A stretch of DNA of 64,000 nucleotides from Komagataeibacter sp. FNDCR2 (lineage in GTDB: Bacteria; Pseudomonadota; Alphaproteobacteria; Acetobacterales; Acetobacteraceae). Position numbers and translations under genes: made by a program. Where the stretch lies: contig NZ_JAIWOU010000001.1 in NCBI RefSeq assembly GCF_021295395.1, forward strand, positions 1,796,001-1,860,000, read 5' to 3'. Position 1 is the first letter of the stretch. Every line of letters begins with the position of its first letter. This document shows, in pieces, positions 8,921 to 17,405 of this stretch. The notes below the pieces were generated by a model. It worked only from the letters and a program-made list of their open reading frames with translations, did no database searches and was not told the DNA's origin.

Positions 8921-9026
8921 GATGGAATGCTCCCTGTTATGCCGGGCGTGAGACCCGGTTTACAGACTAGAACATACCCCCCGCCGCGCGGTTGCCTGCG
9001 ACTGGCGTTTTCCGCCTGCGCCCAGA

Positions 9027-9377
9027 TCAGGGCAGGGCTGCGATGGCGGTAATCTCGACCTTCCAGCGCGGGTCGGCCAGCCGGGCTTCCACCGTGGCGC
9101 GGGCAGGTTTGCACCTGGGGTCGAGCCATGCGTCCCATGCCCGGTTCATGGCGGCCATGTCGTTCATGTCGCGCAGGAAAATCTGCACCGACAGCAGACG
9201 GGCGCTGCTGGTCCCGGCCTCCGCCAGCAGGGCGTCGATCTGGCGCAGGATATCCGCCGTCTGGCCCTGCGCATCAAGTGTCGGGTCATCCGCGACCTGT
9301 CCGGCCAGATAAACCACGCCGCCATGCACCACCGCGCCGGCCAGCCGTTCTTCAGGTTGCAGGCGCAAGATGGTCAT
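9027..9377 (-). CDS. RidA family protein
   Basis: 116 aa, full length for the YjgF/YER057c/UK114 (Rid) family. Motifs: HGGVVYLAGQVADDP near residues 18-32 (the v.laGqv signature), QTADILRQIDALLAEAG, and C-terminal RATVEARLADPRWKVEI, in which the Arg of the R..v..a.L...  block that binds the carboxylate of enamine/imine intermediates is present. Such proteins deaminate reactive 2-aminoacrylate-type intermediates in the cytoplasm. The PDRWKVEIT-like ending is seen in the YoaB-like subgroup, so activity as RidA proper is not certain. Confidence 0.87.
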   Translation of the reverse strand: MTILRLQPEERLAGAVVHGGVVYLAGQVADDPTLDAQGQTADILRQIDALLAEAGTSSARLLSVQIFLRDMNDMAAMNRAWDAWLDPRCKPARATVEARLADPRWKVEITAIAALP

Positions 9378-9444
9378 GGCTGGCTCCTTCGGGGTGGGCG
9401 GGACCGATCCGGTCCTTATCTCTGTTATGGTATTAAGGTCTTGC

Positions 9445-10272
9445 CTAACGGTGGCGGTACATTTCGTACAGCGCGACCGCCGCGGCGTTGGATACGTTCA
9501 GGCTTTCCATGTGGCTGCTCATGGCCAGACCCGCGATTTCATCGCAATGCTCGCGTGTCAGCCGCCGCAGGCCCGCCCCTTCCGCGCCCAGCACCAGCGC
9601 GACACGCCGCTGGCTGAAGGACGCGCCATCCAGTATGCCGCCCCCCGCATCCAGCCCGACCACCCACAGCCCACGGGTCTTGAGGGCTTCAAGCATGCGG
9701 GAGAGGTTGACCACCCGTATCAGCGGCACGATTTCCAGCGCGCCGGACGCCGCGCGCGCCAGCGTGCCGGTTTCCTCCGGTGCGTTCCGGTCCTGCATCA
9801 CGACCGCCACCGCGCCGAACGCCGCCGCCGAGCGCAGGATCGCGCCCACGTTGCGCGGATCCGTGACCTGATCGAGCACCAGAACCGGCCCCGGCTGTTC
9901 CAGCACGGTATCCAGATCGGGCGGGGTCAGCATGTCCACCAGCAGCGCCATGCCCTGATGCACCGCATCCGGCCCGCATAACGTATCAAGCCGGGCGCGC
10001 TCGGTCCGCACGGCCTGGATGGGCAGGCCCCCTTCCAGCCTTGCGGCCAGCGTTTCCTGCGCTTCCGCCGTGACCAGAAGCTGGCGCGGCTTGCGGGCCG
10101 GGTTTTCCAGCGCCGCCTGCACGGCATGCAGCCCGTACAGCCAGCATGTGCCACGCGGGGCCGAGGCTACGCCACGGCCGCCACGGCCGCCCCGCTCGGA
10201 AGCGGGACGGGTGGAAGAAGTGGAATGCGGCGCGGATGACGCGCCGCGACGGCGGGGTGTGCGCATGTTCAT
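9445..10272 (-). CDS. rlmB: TrmH-family 23S rRNA 2'-O-methyltransferase (RlmB-type)
   Basis: 275 aa SpoU/TrmH methyltransferase. A basic Gly/Arg-rich N-terminal ~40 residues precede WLYGLHAVQAALENPAR, the start of the RlmB substrate-binding domain. The catalytic SPOUT domain shows LVLDQVTDPRNVGAILRSAAAFG (motif 1, seen as DQVTDPRNVGAILR), LVLGAEGAGLRRLT (motif 2) and MESLNVSNAAAVALYE (motif 3, SLNVS.A.....YE). The expected product is Gm2251-type methylation in the 23S peptidyl-transferase loop. Cytoplasmic. The gene is divergent from tRNA-Tyr. Confidence 0.93.
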   Translation of the reverse strand: MNMRTPRRRGASSAPHSTSSTRPASERGGRGGRGVASAPRGTCWLYGLHAVQAALENPARKPRQLLVTAEAQETLAARLEGGLPIQAVRTERARLDTLCGPDAVHQGMALLVDMLTPPDLDTVLEQPGPVLVLDQVTDPRNVGAILRSAAAFGAVAVVMQDRNAPEETGTLARAASGALEIVPLIRVVNLSRMLEALKTRGLWVVGLDAGGGILDGASFSQRRVALVLGAEGAGLRRLTREHCDEIAGLAMSSHMESLNVSNAAAVALYEMYRHR

Positions 10273-10387
10273 GGTCGTTTCTTAAGCCCAACTCCGGCCC
10301 GCGTCATTCCCCCAATTGAAGGGGATGAAGTTTTTCATGCCACCCCTTGACTCCCCCCACCATACCCCTTAATTACCGCGCCAACCC

Positions 10388-10473
10388 GGAGGGATGCCCG
10401 AGTGGCTAAAGGGGGCGGACTGTAAATCCGCTGGTGTACGCCTACGTTGGTTCGAATCCAACTCCCTCCACCA
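10388..10473 (+). tRNA. tRNA-Tyr (GTA)
   Basis: 86 nt including encoded CCA. Acceptor GGAGGGA pairs with TCCCTCC; anticodon GTA at 10422-10424 in the loop CTGTAAA; a long variable arm of class II type is present, as expected for bacterial tRNA-Tyr; T-arm GTTGGTTCGAATCCAAC is intact. Confidence 0.97.
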
Positions 10474-10881
10474 TTTTCCCTGAATTGCGAATAGATCGAG
10501 AACCCTGCACGGCAGGTTCCCCCGTGTTAACGGCGCGGTAGGAATTCGGCTGTATTCTGGATCGCACGTTGCAGGGGGTGAAGGTTATACGGGTGCCTTT
10601 ACATCGCCTGCCACCTTTCCGCTGGACTGCCGAATAACCGCATGGACTAGATCCATGCCACTTCGTGTAATGAACAAATATAAATCAGATCATATTTTAT
10701 GGTCATGCTTTAATTAAAGTCAGTATTGAAGTTTTCATAACCTGCCCTGGGCTGTTCCTGCCTATGCTGGATGGCATTCAAAATCATGTGAAGCCATTCG
10801 GCGGTTTTCTGAATATTATGGAAATATCCCCTCTCTCGCGCGCTATACTTTGCCGGATAATGATTTAACGGAAAGACACAG
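10474..10881. other. Gene-free stretch between tRNA-Tyr and the cupin gene
   Basis: About 410 bp, AT-rich from 10660 on. An imperfect hairpin (GAACCCTGC-ACG-GCAGGTTC, about 10499-10518) follows the tRNA. TATACT at 10844-10849 could be the -10 element of the cupin gene. No gene or RNA family is recognised. Confidence 0.4.
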
Positions 10882-11331
10882 ATGCCGAGATTATACCTTG
10901 CCATGGCTGCCTGCCTGTCACTGGCCGCAACCGCCAGCGCGGCGGGCCATGCCCAGACCGTCGCCTCCGGCCATCGGGACATCCTGCTTCAGACCGACCA
11001 TGCATGGAATGGCATGACGTATGGGAACTATCCCACCACCCAGCCGGAACTGACTATGATCCGGCTGACCATTCCCGCCCATACCGCCCTGCCATGGCAT
11101 ACCCACCCCGTGCCGAACGCCGGCTACGTGCTGGAAGGGCAGTTGACGATTCATGACCGCGAAACCGGAAAAAGCAGAACCTTTCACCAGGGTGAGGCGT
11201 TTGCTGAATCGGTCAATGACACGCATCGCGGTGAATCGGGCGATACCCGGACCGTCGTGCTCCTGACCTATGCCGGAACGCCGGGCACCCCCACATCCAT
11301 CCCCGCCAAGGGAGAAAAGCCGGAATACTGA
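10882..11331 (+). CDS. Exported cupin-domain protein
   Basis: 149 aa. Signal peptide (PRLYLAMAACLSLAATASAA) followed by one conserved beta-barrel cupin domain: LPWHTHPVPNAGYVLEGQLTI holds motif 1 (G.....H.H......vleG) with two His ligands, and FHQGEAFAESVNDTHRGE holds motif 2 with a third His. Hence a periplasmic metal-binding cupin; substrate unknown. ATG is preceded by ACGGAAAGACACAG. It is followed by a 200-bp gap before the phosphodiesterase gene. Confidence 0.88.
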   Translation: MPRLYLAMAACLSLAATASAAGHAQTVASGHRDILLQTDHAWNGMTYGNYPTTQPELTMIRLTIPAHTALPWHTHPVPNAGYVLEGQLTIHDRETGKSRTFHQGEAFAESVNDTHRGESGDTRTVVLLTYAGTPGTPTSIPAKGEKPEY

Positions 11332-11535
11332 CGGCGGACGGACGAAAGGGAGGATGTCATTTTGTTGTGGCAATACAATGTGGAAGGCAGTCATCAAGGA
11401 CAGCGCGGCACACATGAACATAAATTGACGCCCCCTGTTGCCTGACAGGCTGTGCCGTTCCACACTGCCGCCCGCGTAACGCGGGTTGGCCGCTACAGAA
11501 GTGTAATGAGACGACACACAGTGAAAGAGGCAGCA

Positions 11536-14097
11536 ATGTCGGACATCGCACGGATATCTTCCCCTTTGCTGGAGAAGTTGCCGCTTGCCGTCATGATAGC
11601 GGATGTGTCCGGCTGTATCATCTATGGCAATCCGCGCGCGCGCCACATGACCGGACATGACGCCGCCGAACTGGAGCAGACCCGGCTCGGCCGGCTTTTT
11701 CCGGACAGTCCCCCGCCGGTCGATACCGGATGCGGCGCGGTGGATGTGAACGCCCCCTATCAGGAGCCAGCGTGCATCGCCGCGCCATCCGCATGCGGGC
11801 CGGGATGCCGCACCATGCTGCGCCGCAGGGACGGGCTGAGCATACCCGTGCGCCTGTGCCGTGAAAGCATAAGCTGGGAGGGGGCCCGCTACGAACTGCT
11901 CACGCTACAGGACCGCCGGGAAGAAGAGCGCCTGCGCGAGGAAGTCGAGATCAGCAAGCTGATCGTGCACGCGACCGACCGGGGGATCCTGACACTCGAC
12001 CCGCACTGCCATATCACCCATGCCAACAGGGCCATCACCACGCTGCTGGGGATGGAGGCGGACGCCCTGCATGGCGCGGCCTTCGGCGCGCTTCTGTCCG
12101 GCGGGGAAGGTGATATCGAGACCCTGCGCCAGTTCCACCACCACCTCTCCCAGCGCACCGGATTCGAACTGGACGTACGCACCCGTGGCCCCCGTGGCGC
12201 GGAGTTGCGGCTGCGCTGCGCGGTCACGCCGCATTATGACGCGGATGGCGCGCTGACGGATATTATCGTCGTCCTGCACGACATCACGCAGGAACTGCAG
12301 TTGCGTGAATTGCAGCGTGATGTGGTCGAGGCGCTGACCGACCAGTTCCCGCTGAATGAAATGCTGGACTTCATGTGCCGCCGCATCGAACTGATCGCGC
12401 CGGACTGCATGGCCGTGGCCATGCTCAGCACCGGCGCCATCCTGCGCCCCGGCGGGCATGGCAACATTCCCATGCCCATGCTCCACGCGCTGGAAGGCAT
12501 GGAAGCCAGCACCGCCGGAGGGGCCTGCGGCACGGCCATCGTCACGGCGGAGGAAGTGGTGGTGCCGGATTTCATGACCGAAACCCGCTGGCCCGCCCAG
12601 CGCAATGTTGCCCTCCAGCACGGGCTGGCGGCGGAATGGGCGGTTCCCATCATCCTGCGCAATGGGGATGTCGCGGGTGGTTTCTCGCTATATTTCCGCA
12701 AATCCGGGCAGCCGGACGCCTGGCACCGGCGCATTGTCAACGCCTGCGCGCATCTGGCCATGCTGGCGATCGAGCAGCAGCGCAGCCACGAATCCATCCT
12801 GCGCCTGTCCTATACCGACCGCCTGACCAGCCTGCCCAACCGCATGTGGCTCAACCGCCGCATGCAGGAACTGGACAGCCGCATGGCCGCCAGCCCCATC
12901 AGTCTCATGATCATCGACCTCGACCGCTTCCGCAAGATCGTGGAAGCACTGGGGCAGGGGCGCGCGGACCAGTTGCTGCTGGCGCTCGCACACCGGCTGC
13001 GCGACAGCATCATGGGGCGCGACGTGCTGATCCGCACGGAAGGGGACGAATTCGTCATACTGACGGAGGAAAGCGCCTCCGATGTCACGCTGCTGGCTGA
13101 ACGGACCATCCACCAGCTTGAAGAACCGTTCACCATCGATGGCATCCCGGTCAGCGTTTCGGGCAGTATCGGCATCAGCACCCACCGCGACGGGCAGGAG
13201 GTGGAGGAATCGCTGCGCCAGGCCTATACCGCGCTGGCGCAGGCCAAGAAGGCGGGGCGGGGCTGCTACCGTTTCTTCCACCCGTCCATGACCCGGCAGA
13301 CCAATGACCACGTCATCCTGGCCTCCAACCTGCGCGAAGCGATTGCCGACCGGCGGCTCACCCTTGTCTACCAGCCGCAGGTGAACGTCGCGACGGGCAC
13401 GCTGCATGGGGTGGAAGCCCTGTCGCGGTGGACCGATCCGGTGCTGGGCGCGATCCCGCCGGGGCGGTTCATTCCCGTGGCGGAGGAAACCGGGCAGATC
13501 CGCGCGCTGGGTGCGTGGTCGCTGCGCGTGGCGTGCGAGCAGATGGCCAACTGGATCGCGCGCGGCGTTCCGGTGCCGACCATATCCGTCAACCTGTCCG
13601 CCATCCAGTTTCAGGACCCCGAACTGGTATCGCAGCTTGCCACCGTCCTGCACCAGACCAACGTGCCGCCGGAACGGCTGATCGTGGAACTGACCGAAAC
13701 CACCATGATCGAAAACTTCGACCAGACCATGACCACGGCGGCCGCCATCCGCAACCTGGGCATCGGGCTGTCGATGGATGATTTCGGCACGGGCTATTCC
13801 AGCCTCGCCAACCTTGCCAGCCTGCCGCTGAGCGAAGTCAAGATCGACCGCAGTTTCATGAAGGGTTTCGGCAGCACCGGCAACGTACGGCAGGTGGTGA
13901 CCGCCATCATCCGCATCGGCCACACACTGGGCATGACCGTGATTGCCGAAGGGGTGGAGGAACCCGACCAGTGCAGCGAACTGCGCGCGATCGGCTGCGA
14001 TGTGATACAGGGCTATTACTTCGCCCGCCCGATGGATACCGCATCACTTGATACATGGATCCGCGAACGCCGGGCCGAGCCCGTCACCTGCCCCTGA
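11536..14097 (+). CDS. c-di-GMP phosphodiesterase, PAS-PAS-GAF-GGDEF-EAL
   Basis: 853 aa from ATG 11536, chosen because AAAGAGG lies 6 nt upstream. Order: PAS (about 10-130), a short helix rich in Glu/Arg, PAS (145-255), GAF (270-420), GGDEF (435-590), EAL (605-850). The GGDEF signature reads RTEGDEF (first Gly replaced by Glu) near residue 500 and no RxxD inhibitory site is seen, so cyclase activity is doubtful. The EAL domain keeps GVEALSRW, ELTETTMIEN, MDDFGTGYSS, KIDRSFMKG and IAEGVEE, the metal- and substrate-binding set, so c-di-GMP hydrolysis is likely, perhaps with the GGDEF domain sensing GTP. No membrane helix, so soluble. In cellulose-producing acetic acid bacteria such proteins control cellulose synthase; that link is inference. 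Confidence 0.93.
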   Translation: MSDIARISSPLLEKLPLAVMIADVSGCIIYGNPRARHMTGHDAAELEQTRLGRLFPDSPPPVDTGCGAVDVNAPYQEPACIAAPSACGPGCRTMLRRRDGLSIPVRLCRESISWEGARYELLTLQDRREEERLREEVEISKLIVHATDRGILTLDPHCHITHANRAITTLLGMEADALHGAAFGALLSGGEGDIETLRQFHHHLSQRTGFELDVRTRGPRGAELRLRCAVTPHYDADGALTDIIVVLHDITQELQLRELQRDVVEALTDQFPLNEMLDFMCRRIELIAPDCMAVAMLSTGAILRPGGHGNIPMPMLHALEGMEASTAGGACGTAIVTAEEVVVPDFMTETRWPAQRNVALQHGLAAEWAVPIILRNGDVAGGFSLYFRKSGQPDAWHRRIVNACAHLAMLAIEQQRSHESILRLSYTDRLTSLPNRMWLNRRMQELDSRMAASPISLMIIDLDRFRKIVEALGQGRADQLLLALAHRLRDSIMGRDVLIRTEGDEFVILTEESASDVTLLAERTIHQLEEPFTIDGIPVSVSGSIGISTHRDGQEVEESLRQAYTALAQAKKAGRGCYRFFHPSMTRQTNDHVILASNLREAIADRRLTLVYQPQVNVATGTLHGVEALSRWTDPVLGAIPPGRFIPVAEETGQIRALGAWSLRVACEQMANWIARGVPVPTISVNLSAIQFQDPELVSQLATVLHQTNVPPERLIVELTETTMIENFDQTMTTAAAIRNLGIGLSMDDFGTGYSSLANLASLPLSEVKIDRSFMKGFGSTGNVRQVVTAIIRIGHTLGMTVIAEGVEEPDQCSELRAIGCDVIQGYYFARPMDTASLDTWIRERRAEPVTCP

Positions 14098-14150
14098 CCG
14101 GGCAGCGGGCTCATGGCCCGCCCCCTTTCCAGCACGACAACAGGTTGGTC

Positions 14151-15110
14151 ATGTCCGCGCGCCCTGCCCATATTGCCGTGATCGGCAGCACGAATATTGA
14201 TTTTGTCGCGCATGTCAGCCACTTCCCCCGGCCCGGTGAAACGCTGCATGTCCACGATTCCGCAACGGGGCTGGGCGGCAAGGGCGCCAATCAGGCCATT
14301 GCGGTGGCCCGGCTGGGGCAGGCCGTGGAACTGGCGGGCTGGACCGGGCGTGACATGCTGGCCGACATGGCGCGCGCCACGTTGCATGAGGTCAGGGTCA
14401 ACACCCACTGGCTCCTGAGCGACGGGCTTAACGGCACGGGCCGGGCCTTCATCACCATAAACCAGGCGGGCGAAAACCAGATTCTGGTCGATGGCGGCGC
14501 CAACATGGCGCATGGCGATACGGCCTGTCCCCTGCTCTCTCCCGTGCTGGCGCAGGCCGCCATGGTGATGATGCAGATGGAAATGGACCCCGCGCTGATG
14601 GTGGCGCTGGCCCGGCAGGCACGCGGAATGGGCATTCCCGTCATGCTCGATCCCGCCCCCGTGCCTGCCGCCGGCCTGCCGGACGCCCTGTATGCGCTGG
14701 CCGACATCATCACCCCCAATGAAAATGAAACCCGCGCGCTGACCGGCATCCTGCCCACGGATCAGGCCACCGCCCTGCGCGCGGCCGACATCATGCATGC
14801 GCGCGGGACGGGCACGGCCATCATCAAGCTCGGGTCACGGGGCGTGGCCTATTCCACCATTCACCCGCGCGAAGGGGAGGATGCACGGGGGTTCGTCCCC
14901 GCTTTCCATGTGCGGAGCATCGATACGGTGGCGGCGGGGGACTGCTTCAATGCCGGGTTGGCCACCGCCCTTGTGCGGGGCCAGACGCTTGCCGGGGCCG
15001 TGCGCCATGGCGCGGCCTGCGGGGCGCTGGCCACCACGCGGGCGGGCGCGGCGCAGGCCGCGCCGGATGCGGCCGAGGTAGCCGCCCTGCTGGCGCGCGA
15101 AAAAGAGTGA
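14151..15110 (+). CDS. rbsK: Ribokinase (PfkB family)
   Basis: 319 aa, typical for ribokinase. It phosphorylates D-ribose (or a similar sugar/nucleoside) with ATP. Seen: IGSTNIDFVAHVSHFPRPGET at the N-terminus, GLGGKGANQAIAVARLG (PfkB signature 1, GGKGANQA), NPNENETR-type block TPNENETRAL, and the anion-hole/catalytic DTVAAGDCFNAGLA (signature 2, with AAGD supplying the base Asp). The start at 14151 gives the family N-terminus; a longer frame overlaps the phosphodiesterase. Stop lies 2 bp before the promoter of the cobalamin riboswitch. Whether ribose or another sugar is the substrate is not decided. Confidence 0.9.
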   Translation: MSARPAHIAVIGSTNIDFVAHVSHFPRPGETLHVHDSATGLGGKGANQAIAVARLGQAVELAGWTGRDMLADMARATLHEVRVNTHWLLSDGLNGTGRAFITINQAGENQILVDGGANMAHGDTACPLLSPVLAQAAMVMMQMEMDPALMVALARQARGMGIPVMLDPAPVPAAGLPDALYALADIITPNENETRALTGILPTDQATALRAADIMHARGTGTAIIKLGSRGVAYSTIHPREGEDARGFVPAFHVRSIDTVAAGDCFNAGLATALVRGQTLAGAVRHGAACGALATTRAGAAQAAPDAAEVAALLAREKE

Positions 15111-15112
15111 TC

Positions 15113-15140
15113 TTGCGCACTGGCCCGCAGGCTTTATAGT
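15113..15140 (+). promoter_or_regulatory. Putative sigma-70 promoter of the cobalamin riboswitch transcript
   Basis: TTGCGC (15113-15118), 16-nt spacer, TATAGT (15135-15140), located about 10 nt before the first base of the riboswitch fold. Confidence 0.5.
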
Positions 15141-15151
15141 CCGTTGCAACA

Positions 15152-15353
15152 AGTCAGCGGTCCCGTGCGAACGGGCGAGAAAGGGAATGCCGTAAACCCC
15201 GGCGGGGTGTGATGCCCGGGGGCGCAGTCGGCAACTGTACCCGCAACTGTAGGCGGAGAGTGCGTTATCCGGCGCTGCGACAGGCAGCAACCACTGGTTC
15301 CGGCCGGGAAGGTGGAGAACGTGCCGTGACCCGCAAGTCAGGAGACCTGCCGT
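15152..15353 (+). promoter_or_regulatory. Cobalamin (AdoCbl) riboswitch
   Basis: The conserved cobalamin aptamer elements occur in order: GCGGTCCCG... with AGAAAGGGAATGCCG (15177-15192 region), CCCGCAACTGTAGGCGG (about 15240-15256), CCACTGG (15292-15298), CCGGGAAGG (15304-15312) and the B12 box GCAAGTCAGGAGACCTGCC (15334-15352). Binding of adenosylcobalamin normally switches the downstream gene off. The downstream gene here is an OprB-type porin, 170 bp further on, rather than a TonB receptor or a cob gene. Confidence 0.95.
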
Positions 15354-15476
15354 TGTCCTTCAACAATATCGCCGGGCGGGCATAACCGGAGATGGACGCA
15401 AGACAATGGACCCGACCGGCTAGCATCCCGTTCCCCCTGCACTAACCCCGATCCGGCACCAAGATGCCGCTTTCTT

Positions 15477-15519
15477 CTGGTCCTGCGCGGACCAGCCCAT
15501 CCTGACGGGATGTTTTTTT
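15477..15519 (+). terminator. Riboswitch expression platform: two hairpins, T7 run and masked ribosome site
   Basis: First hairpin CTGGTCC-TGCGC-GGACCAG (15477-15495), then CATCC-TGACG-GGATG (15498-15512) followed directly by seven T (15513-15519), as in an intrinsic terminator. The right arm contains CGGGA, the only ribosome-site-like sequence before ATG 15522. An upstream CATCCCG at 15424-15430 is fully complementary to CGGGATG (15506-15512) and could compete. The switch may thus act on termination, translation start or both; this is inference. Confidence 0.6.
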
Positions 15520-15521
15520 CA

Positions 15522-17168
15522 ATGAATCTGACGACCCTTTCCTTGGCACGCCCGATGCTGGCACGCCCGATGCTGGCGCGCACCGTGCTGCTGCCCTGCG
15601 TACTCGTTGCTGGTGGCCTCGGGGCGATGGACGCCCACGCACAGGCCCCGCGCACCCAGCTTGCCGATGACCGCGCCCGCCTTGGCAACTCCACCCCCCT
15701 GATCGAACAGATCGACCCCACGACGGTACGCGATTCCGTGCGCGCCAATGCCGAAACGACGCAAAGTGTTACGGATACCGACAGCCTCGACACCAGCGGC
15801 AATCTTCTGGGCGACATGGGTGGCGCGCGCCCGTGGCTGTATAAACACGGCATTACTTTCAATATTCAGGAAGTGGACGAAGTCTGGGGCAATGGCACCG
15901 GCGGTTCGGCATCGGGCAATGATGGCGCGGGCGGATCGGGCACCGGCCCGTCCTATGATGGTGTGACCATGCCCACCCTGACCGTCGATACCGAGAAGCT
16001 GTTCGGGCTCAGGGGGGGCCTGTTCAATGTCAGCGCGCTCCAGACACGCGGGCGCTCGATCTCGCAGGACCACCTGGCCAATTTCAACCCCATCAGCGGG
16101 TTCGAGGCCGATCGCTCCACCCGCCTGTTCGAGCTGTGGTACCAGCAGTCCTTCCTGAACGGAAAGCTGGATGTAAAGATCGGGCAGCAGGATCTGGATA
16201 CCGAATTCCTGATCAGCGATTACGCCTCGCTTTACCTCAACGCCAATTTCGGCTGGCCCATGGCGCCTTCGGTCAACCTGTATGGCGGCGGCCCGTCATG
16301 GCCGCTGTCGTCCCCCGCCATCCGCATCCGCTACCGGCCCAGCGAGAAGTTCACCTTCATGTTCGCCGCGGCCGACGACAATCCGCCGGGCAACCGCTAC
16401 AACTCCATCCCCATCCAGCAGGCCACCGGCTCCATCAGCGGTTATAATCCCGACCCGACCAGCCAGACCACCAACGATGGCAGCGGCACGCAGTTCAACA
16501 TGGGCAACGGCGCGCTGCTGATCACCGAACTGCAATACGCGCTCAATCCCCAGCCCGCCGACATGACCAACACGACAAAGAACCCCGGCCTGCCGGGCAT
16601 CTACAAGCTGGGCGGGTATTACGATACGGCCAAATTCCCCGATTACCGCTACAACCAGCATGGCGGCTCGCTGGGGGCCGCCACACTGGCCGCCAGCCCC
16701 ACGCAGTCCGACCTGACGCCGCGCTGGGACCGGGGCAACTGGATGGTCTATGGCATCATCGACCAGATGATCTGGCGGCCCTCGCTCACTTCCCCCCGCT
16801 CGGTGGGCGTGTTCGCGCGCGCCACGGGCAATGGTGGCGACCGTAACCAGATCAGCTTCGCCATTGATGCGGGCATCAACCTCAAGGCCCCGTTCAGGGG
16901 GCGGGACAACGACACGATCGGGCTGGGCTGGGGCATCGGCCGCGCCAGTTCGGGACTGCGCCAGTTCGACCGGGACCGCCAGACGATGGTGCAGGGCAAT
17001 GAAAACCACCTGGAACTGACCTATCAGGCGCAGGTGACGCCATGGATGGTGATGCAGCCGGACTTCCAGTATGTGTGGCACCCTTCAGGCGGCACGCCGG
17101 ACTGGACCGGCCTGCGTCGCGTGGGGGATGAAGCGATCTTCGGCCTGCACAGCAGCATTACATTCTGA
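15522..17168 (+). CDS. OprB-family carbohydrate-selective porin
   Basis: 548 aa from ATG 15522; an in-frame ATG at 15510 lies inside the terminator hairpin and is less likely. A signal peptide ends near AHAQAP. The mature protein begins with a helical segment and then LLGDMGGARPWLYKHGITF, the OprB entry motif (GdwGG.R..L...Gi.f), with further typical blocks LFELWYQQSFLNGKLDVKIGQQDLDTEF-like (LKIGQ.d.d.eF), YASLYLNANFGWP and the C-terminal LHSSITF ending in Phe. Predicted outer-membrane 16-strand beta-barrel for sugar uptake. It is the sole gene after the B12 riboswitch. Its signal sequence contains a 15-bp tandem repeat giving LARPMLARPMLAR. An acidic/Gly-rich loop (GNGTGGSASGNDGAGG) follows the entry motif. 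Confidence 0.92.
   Translation: MNLTTLSLARPMLARPMLARTVLLPCVLVAGGLGAMDAHAQAPRTQLADDRARLGNSTPLIEQIDPTTVRDSVRANAETTQSVTDTDSLDTSGNLLGDMGGARPWLYKHGITFNIQEVDEVWGNGTGGSASGNDGAGGSGTGPSYDGVTMPTLTVDTEKLFGLRGGLFNVSALQTRGRSISQDHLANFNPISGFEADRSTRLFELWYQQSFLNGKLDVKIGQQDLDTEFLISDYASLYLNANFGWPMAPSVNLYGGGPSWPLSSPAIRIRYRPSEKFTFMFAAADDNPPGNRYNSIPIQQATGSISGYNPDPTSQTTNDGSGTQFNMGNGALLITELQYALNPQPADMTNTTKNPGLPGIYKLGGYYDTAKFPDYRYNQHGGSLGAATLAASPTQSDLTPRWDRGNWMVYGIIDQMIWRPSLTSPRSVGVFARATGNGGDRNQISFAIDAGINLKAPFRGRDNDTIGLGWGIGRASSGLRQFDRDRQTMVQGNENHLELTYQAQVTPWMVMQPDFQYVWHPSGGTPDWTGLRRVGDEAIFGLHSSITF
15544..15582 (+). repeat. 15-bp tandem repeat in the porin signal sequence
   Basis: The unit TGGCACGCCCGATGC occurs at 15544-15558 and 15559-15573, with a 9-bp imperfect third start (TGGCGCGCA). 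It adds LARPM units to the signal peptide and could expand or contract without a frameshift. Confidence 0.8.
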
Positions 17169-17405
17169 TGGGAAAATCCGCGGCGCCACATGCCCCCATA
17201 TCCCGCCGGGCGGCACGCTGGCGCTTCTGGTGATCGTGATGCTGTTCGCACCGGGGGCCGCAAGCGCGCCCGCCCCGACAGGAAGAGACAAAAGCACAGG
17301 GCGGTATTGAAAATTTATATTATTGTGAGCCCAATGCCGCTTCTATAGGCCAGAGTGAACAGGCGCGTGATACTGTCACGCGCCCTATTGCAAAGGAAGA
17401 AACCG

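Noticed and set aside
17071..17310. Short frame across the end of the porin gene
   Set aside because: Begins inside the porin frame and has no ribosome site; its hydrophobic stretch alone is not enough.
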